DNA of 8,549 nucleotides, from the NCBI GenBank assembly GCA_025934385.1, contig JAICYE010000065.1, positions 1 through 8,549 on the forward strand. Direction: 5' to 3'. Of the stretch, positions 5,910-8,549 are shown piece by piece. This stretch comes from Acidimicrobiia bacterium. GTDB lineage: Bacteria > Actinomycetota > Acidimicrobiia > IMCC26256 > BP-133. How positions within the stretch are numbered: position 1 is the stretch's first letter; every line of letters starts with the position of its first letter. Below the pieces are notes generated by a model, which saw only the letters and a program-made list of their open reading frames with translations, was not told the origin of the DNA and did no database searches. The translations under genes and the position numbers were made by a program.

Positions 5910-5921
5910 CAAGCTAGCTTG
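5910..5921. promoter_or_regulatory. 12-bp palindrome carrying a -10 box on each strand (divergent promoter)
   Basis: CAAGCTAGCTTG is a perfect palindrome containing TAGCTT on both strands. On the minus strand the box (5911-5916) is 8 nt before the crotonase ATG at 5902, so that transcript would be leaderless. On the plus strand the box (5915-5920) would start transcription near 5927, giving purNH a leader of about 34 nt with GGAGAGG at 5944-5950. The two polymerase sites overlap by two bases, so the promoters should compete. No clear -35 elements are visible. Confidence 0.5.
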
Positions 5922-5960
5922 AGGACCCGGGGCGTTCTGGAGCGGAGAGGCAGGCGAAGA

Positions 5961-8054
5961 ATGGGGACGGGTGTGAAGCTGGGAGTGCTGGCCTCGGGGA
6001 GCGGCACGAATCTGCAGGCGATCATCGACGCCGGCCTGCCGGTAGCGGTGGTCGTCACCGACCGGCCCGGGGTGGCGGCCCTCGACCGGGCCGCCGCCGC
6101 CGGCATCCCGACCGCCGTCGTCGACCGGTCGGAGCACCTGCCCGACCGGGTGGCGTTCACCAACGCCGTCATCGAGGCGCTCCGGGCCCACGCTGTCGAC
6201 CTCGTGGCCATGGCCGGCTTCATGACCGTGCTGGCCGAGCCGATGTTCGAGGCCTTTCCCGACACGGTGATCAACACCCACCCCAGCCTCCTGCCGTCGT
6301 TCCGGGGTGCCCACGCCGTGGCCGACGCCCTCGGCGCCGGCGTGCGGGTCACCGGCTGCACGATCCACATCGCCACCGTCGAGGTCGACGACGGCCCGAT
6401 CCTGGCCCAGGAGGCGGTGCCCGTCCTCCAGAGCGACGACGAGGACACGCTCCACGAGCGGATCAAGGCCGTCGAGCACCGGCTCTACCCCCGGGTGCTG
6501 CGCAGGCTGATCTCCAGTCCGGCGGCCGACGAGGCGCCGCTTTCCGCCGACGGGCCCGTCCCCGTCCGCCGTGCCCTCATCTCCGTCTACGACAAGACCG
6601 GCCTTTCCGACTTCGCCCGGGGTCTCGCCGACCTCGGCGTCACGCTGCTGGCCTCGGGCGGCACCGCCACCGCCCTGGCCGACGCCGGCATCCCGGTCAC
6701 ACCGGTGGAGTCGGTGACCGGCGCCCCCGAGATGCTCGGCGGGCGGGTGAAAACCCTGCACCCCCGCATCCACGGCGGGATCCTGGCCGACCGGGGCCAG
6801 GCCTCGCACCGGGCCGACCTCGCCGCTCAGGGGATCGAGCCGATCGACCTCGTGGTGGTGAACCTGTACCCGTTCCTGGAACGGCCGTCGATCGAGACGA
6901 TCGACATCGGCGGGCCGACGATGGTGCGGGCGGCGGCCAAGAACCACGCCTGGGTCGGCGTCGTGACCGACCCCGGCCGCTACGAGGCGATCCTCGGCGA
7001 GCTCCGTACGAACGGCGGCCGTCTCTCGGCCGCCACCCGGGCCGACCTGGCCGTCTGGGCCTTCGCCCACACCGCCGGCTACGACGCCGCCATCGTCCGG
7101 TGGTTCGATCCCGAGCCGCTGCCCCGGCATCTGGTGCTGCCGCTGGAGAAGGTCGCCTCGCTCCGCTACGGCGAGAACCCCCACCAGGCCGGCGCCCGCT
7201 ACCGCGACCGGCTCGGTGGCGGCTGGCTCGACGGCATGGTCCAGCACGGCGGCAAGGAGCTGTCGTTCATCAACCTGCTCGACTCCGAGGCGGCGTGGCG
7301 GCTGGTCAACAGCTTCGACGGGCCGGCCTGCGTGATCGTCAAGCACGCCAACCCCTGCGGCGTGGCCCAGGGCGGCGGCCCGGCCGACGCCTACCGGAAG
7401 GCGTTCGAGTGCGACTCGCTGTCGGCCTTCGGCGGCGTAGTGGCCCTCAATCGCCCGCTCGACGACGAGACGGCCGCCGCCATCGGGGAGGTCTTCACCG
7501 AGGTGGTGCTGGCGCCGAGCTTCGCCCCGGCGGCGCTGGAGAGCCTGGCCAAGAAGAAGAACCTCCGGCTGCTGGAGTGCCCGCCACCGGTCTACGGCGG
7601 GATCGACCTGCGCAGGGCCGGCGGCGGCTTCCTGGTCCAGGAGACCGACCCGCCCGACGAGGACCGGTCGACGTGGAAGGTCGTCACCAAGGTGGGTCCG
7701 ACCGACGAGCAGCTCGACGATCTCGCCTTCGCCATGAAGGTCTGCGCCGCCACCGGCAGCAACGCCATCGTCCTGGCCAAGGGCGGAGTGGCCTACGGCA
7801 TCGGCGCCGGACAGCAGAGCCGGGTCCACTCGGCCGAGATGGCGGCCAAGAAGGCCGACGGGCGGGCCCGGGGCGGCGTCTGCGCCAGTGACGCCTTCTT
7901 CCCCTTCCGCGACGGCGTCGACACCGCCGTGGCCGCCGGGGCGGCGGCGATCGCCCAGCCCGGCGGCTCGGTGGGGGACGAGAAGGTGATCGCCGCTGCT
8001 GACGAGGCCGGGGTGGCCATGGTCTTCACCGGCCGCCGGCACTTCCGTCACTGA
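5961..8054 (+). CDS. PurN-PurH fusion: GAR formyltransferase / AICAR formyltransferase / IMP cyclohydrolase
   Basis: One unbroken frame of 697 residues carries three purine-pathway activities. Residues 4 to about 185 are PurN: GSGTNLQ (13-19) and the catalytic triad N105 and H107 (INTHPSLLP) with D143 (EVDDGPI), matching E. coli N106, H108 and D144. A short linker (about 186-201, no Met) leads to PurH. Its IMP cyclohydrolase part starts [12 protein letters not shown] (204-215) and has [14 protein letters not shown] (260-273). Its AICAR formyltransferase part has RYGENPHQ (402-409), K461-H462 ([10 protein letters not shown]), [10 protein letters not shown] and the closing RRHFRH. All key residues are present. 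Both formyl transfers use 10-formyl-THF. The ATG at 5961 follows GGAGAGG (5944-5950); GTG 5973 is an alternative. folD begins 16 nt later, probably in the same operon. In most bacteria purN and purH are separate genes. Confidence 0.95.
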   Translation: MGTGVKLGVLASGSGTNLQAIIDAGLPVAVVVTDRPGVAALDRAAAAGIPTAVVDRSEHLPDRVAFTNAVIEALRAHAVDLVAMAGFMTVLAEPMFEAFPDTVINTHPSLLPSFRGAHAVADALGAGVRVTGCTIHIATVEVDDGPILAQEAVPVLQSDDEDTLHERIKAVEHRLYPRVLRRLISSPAADEAPLSADGPVPVRRALISVYDKTGLSDFARGLADLGVTLLASGGTATALADAGIPVTPVESVTGAPEMLGGRVKTLHPRIHGGILADRGQASHRADLAAQGIEPIDLVVVNLYPFLERPSIETIDIGGPTMVRAAAKNHAWVGVVTDPGRYEAILGELRTNGGRLSAATRADLAVWAFAHTAGYDAAIVRWFDPEPLPRHLVLPLEKVASLRYGENPHQAGARYRDRLGGGWLDGMVQHGGKELSFINLLDSEAAWRLVNSFDGPACVIVKHANPCGVAQGGGPADAYRKAFECDSLSAFGGVVALNRPLDDETAAAIGEVFTEVVLAPSFAPAALESLAKKKNLRLLECPPPVYGGIDLRRAGGGFLVQETDPPDEDRSTWKVVTKVGPTDEQLDDLAFAMKVCAATGSNAIVLAKGGVAYGIGAGQQSRVHSAEMAAKKADGRARGGVCASDAFFPFRDGVDTAVAAGAAAIAQPGGSVGDEKVIAAADEAGVAMVFTGRRHFRH

Positions 8055-8070
8055 ATCGGGAGATCTCGAT

Positions 8071-8549
8071 ATGACCGCACAGATCCTCGACGGGAAGGCG
8101 GCATCGGCGGCGGTCAAGGCCGACCTCACCGAACGCTGCGCCCGGCTGGCGGAGCGGGGAGTGGTGCCGGGCCTGGCCACGATCCTCATCGGCGACGACC
8201 CGGGCAGCGCGGCGTACGTCGCCGGCAAGCACCGCGACTGCGCCGAGGTGGGTCTCGCGAGCATCGAGCGGCATCTGCCGGCGGCGGCGACGCAGCGGGA
8301 CGTCGAGGACGCGGTGCGGGAGCTCAACGACGATCCCGCGACGACCGGCTACATCGTGCAGCTGCCGCTGCCGAAGGGCCTCGACGAGCAAGCCGTGCTC
8401 GGGCTCATGGACCCGGCTAAGGACGCCGACGGGCTCCACCCGGTCAACCTCGGCAAGCTGGTGCTCATGCAGGAGGCTCCGCTGCCGTGCACACCGCGCG
8501 GCTGCCTCGAGCTGATGCGCCGCTACGGCGTGGAGACCCGCGGCGCGGA
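8071..8549 (+). CDS. folD: methylene-THF dehydrogenase / methenyl-THF cyclohydrolase (partial, cut by window end)
   Basis: The first 159 residues are present; the family usually has about 280-300, so the NADP-binding C-terminal half lies beyond the window. FolD oxidises 5,10-methylene-THF and hydrolyses the methenyl form to 10-formyl-THF, the formyl donor for both transferase steps of the PurN-PurH fusion just upstream. Family landmarks are [17 protein letters not shown] (41-57) with Y49 and the catalytic lysine K53, IVQLPLP (95-101), the [14 protein letters not shown] stretch (117-130) with D120, and PCTPRG (139-144). The start ATG is 16 nt after the purNH stop, with GGGAG (8058-8062) 8 nt upstream. 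The short gap indicates one operon. Confidence 0.95.
   Translation, partial: MTAQILDGKAASAAVKADLTERCARLAERGVVPGLATILIGDDPGSAAYVAGKHRDCAEVGLASIERHLPAAATQRDVEDAVRELNDDPATTGYIVQLPLPKGLDEQAVLGLMDPAKDADGLHPVNLGKLVLMQEAPLPCTPRGCLELMRRYGVETRGA

Noticed and set aside
8060..8067. Palindrome GAGATCTC before folD as an operator
   Set aside because: It is only 8 bp and overlaps the ribosome site GGGAG, so chance is a sufficient explanation.
5259..8327. 1022-codon minus-strand open frame opposite purNH and folD
   Set aside because: It is antisense to genes with all catalytic motifs, and its own product is low-complexity.

Overview
The window is very G+C-rich, with third codon positions almost all G or C. 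It looks like chromosomal DNA of a high-GC actinobacterium, plausibly a deep-branching one such as an Acidimicrobiia relative. Three things suggest this. The order sucC-sucD ... purN-purH recalls Mycobacterium tuberculosis (sucC Rv0951, sucD Rv0952, purN Rv0956, purH Rv0957). Several starts look leaderless, with a TAnnnT -10 box 8-9 nt before the start codon. Protein composition is rich in Ala, Gly, Arg and Asp. No phage, IS element, CRISPR array, rRNA or tRNA gene was seen.

Layout. 1-140: a G-rich tandem repeat. 161-361: a small unrecognised reading frame broken by an in-frame TGA. 358-1235 (minus strand): a two-gene unit, a YjbQ-family protein followed by a single-pass membrane protein. 1236-1335: a divergent promoter region holding a perfect 17-bp inverted repeat. 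1336-3907 (plus): a coenzyme-B12-binding acyl-CoA mutase small subunit, a structured 96-nt leader, then sucC and sucD. 3932-5121 (plus): a secreted, probably lipid-anchored N-acetylmuramoyl-L-alanine amidase whose C-terminal tail is frameshifted. 5126-5166: a strong terminator-like hairpin between convergent genes. 5171-5902 (minus): a crotonase-family protein. 5910-5921: a palindrome carrying a -10-like box on each strand. 5961-8549 (plus): a PurN-PurH fusion followed by folD, which runs off the window.

Two metabolic modules stand out. If the mutase subunit belongs to a methylmalonyl-CoA mutase, its product succinyl-CoA is the substrate of SucCD, so the operon would carry propionyl-CoA-derived carbon into the TCA cycle with ATP or GTP formation. 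The purNH-folD module joins three activities around 10-formyl-tetrahydrofolate: FolD makes it, and both halves of the fusion consume it (GAR and AICAR transformylation). IMP cyclohydrolase then closes the purine ring.

The main oddities are the PurN-PurH fusion, the amidase frameshift at a C4 run, the two large inverted repeats (1262-1322 and 1781-1838), the recurrent leaderless promoter layout, and the TGA-interrupted small frame. I found no clearly new multi-gene system. The most original signals are regulatory and gene-structure ones.
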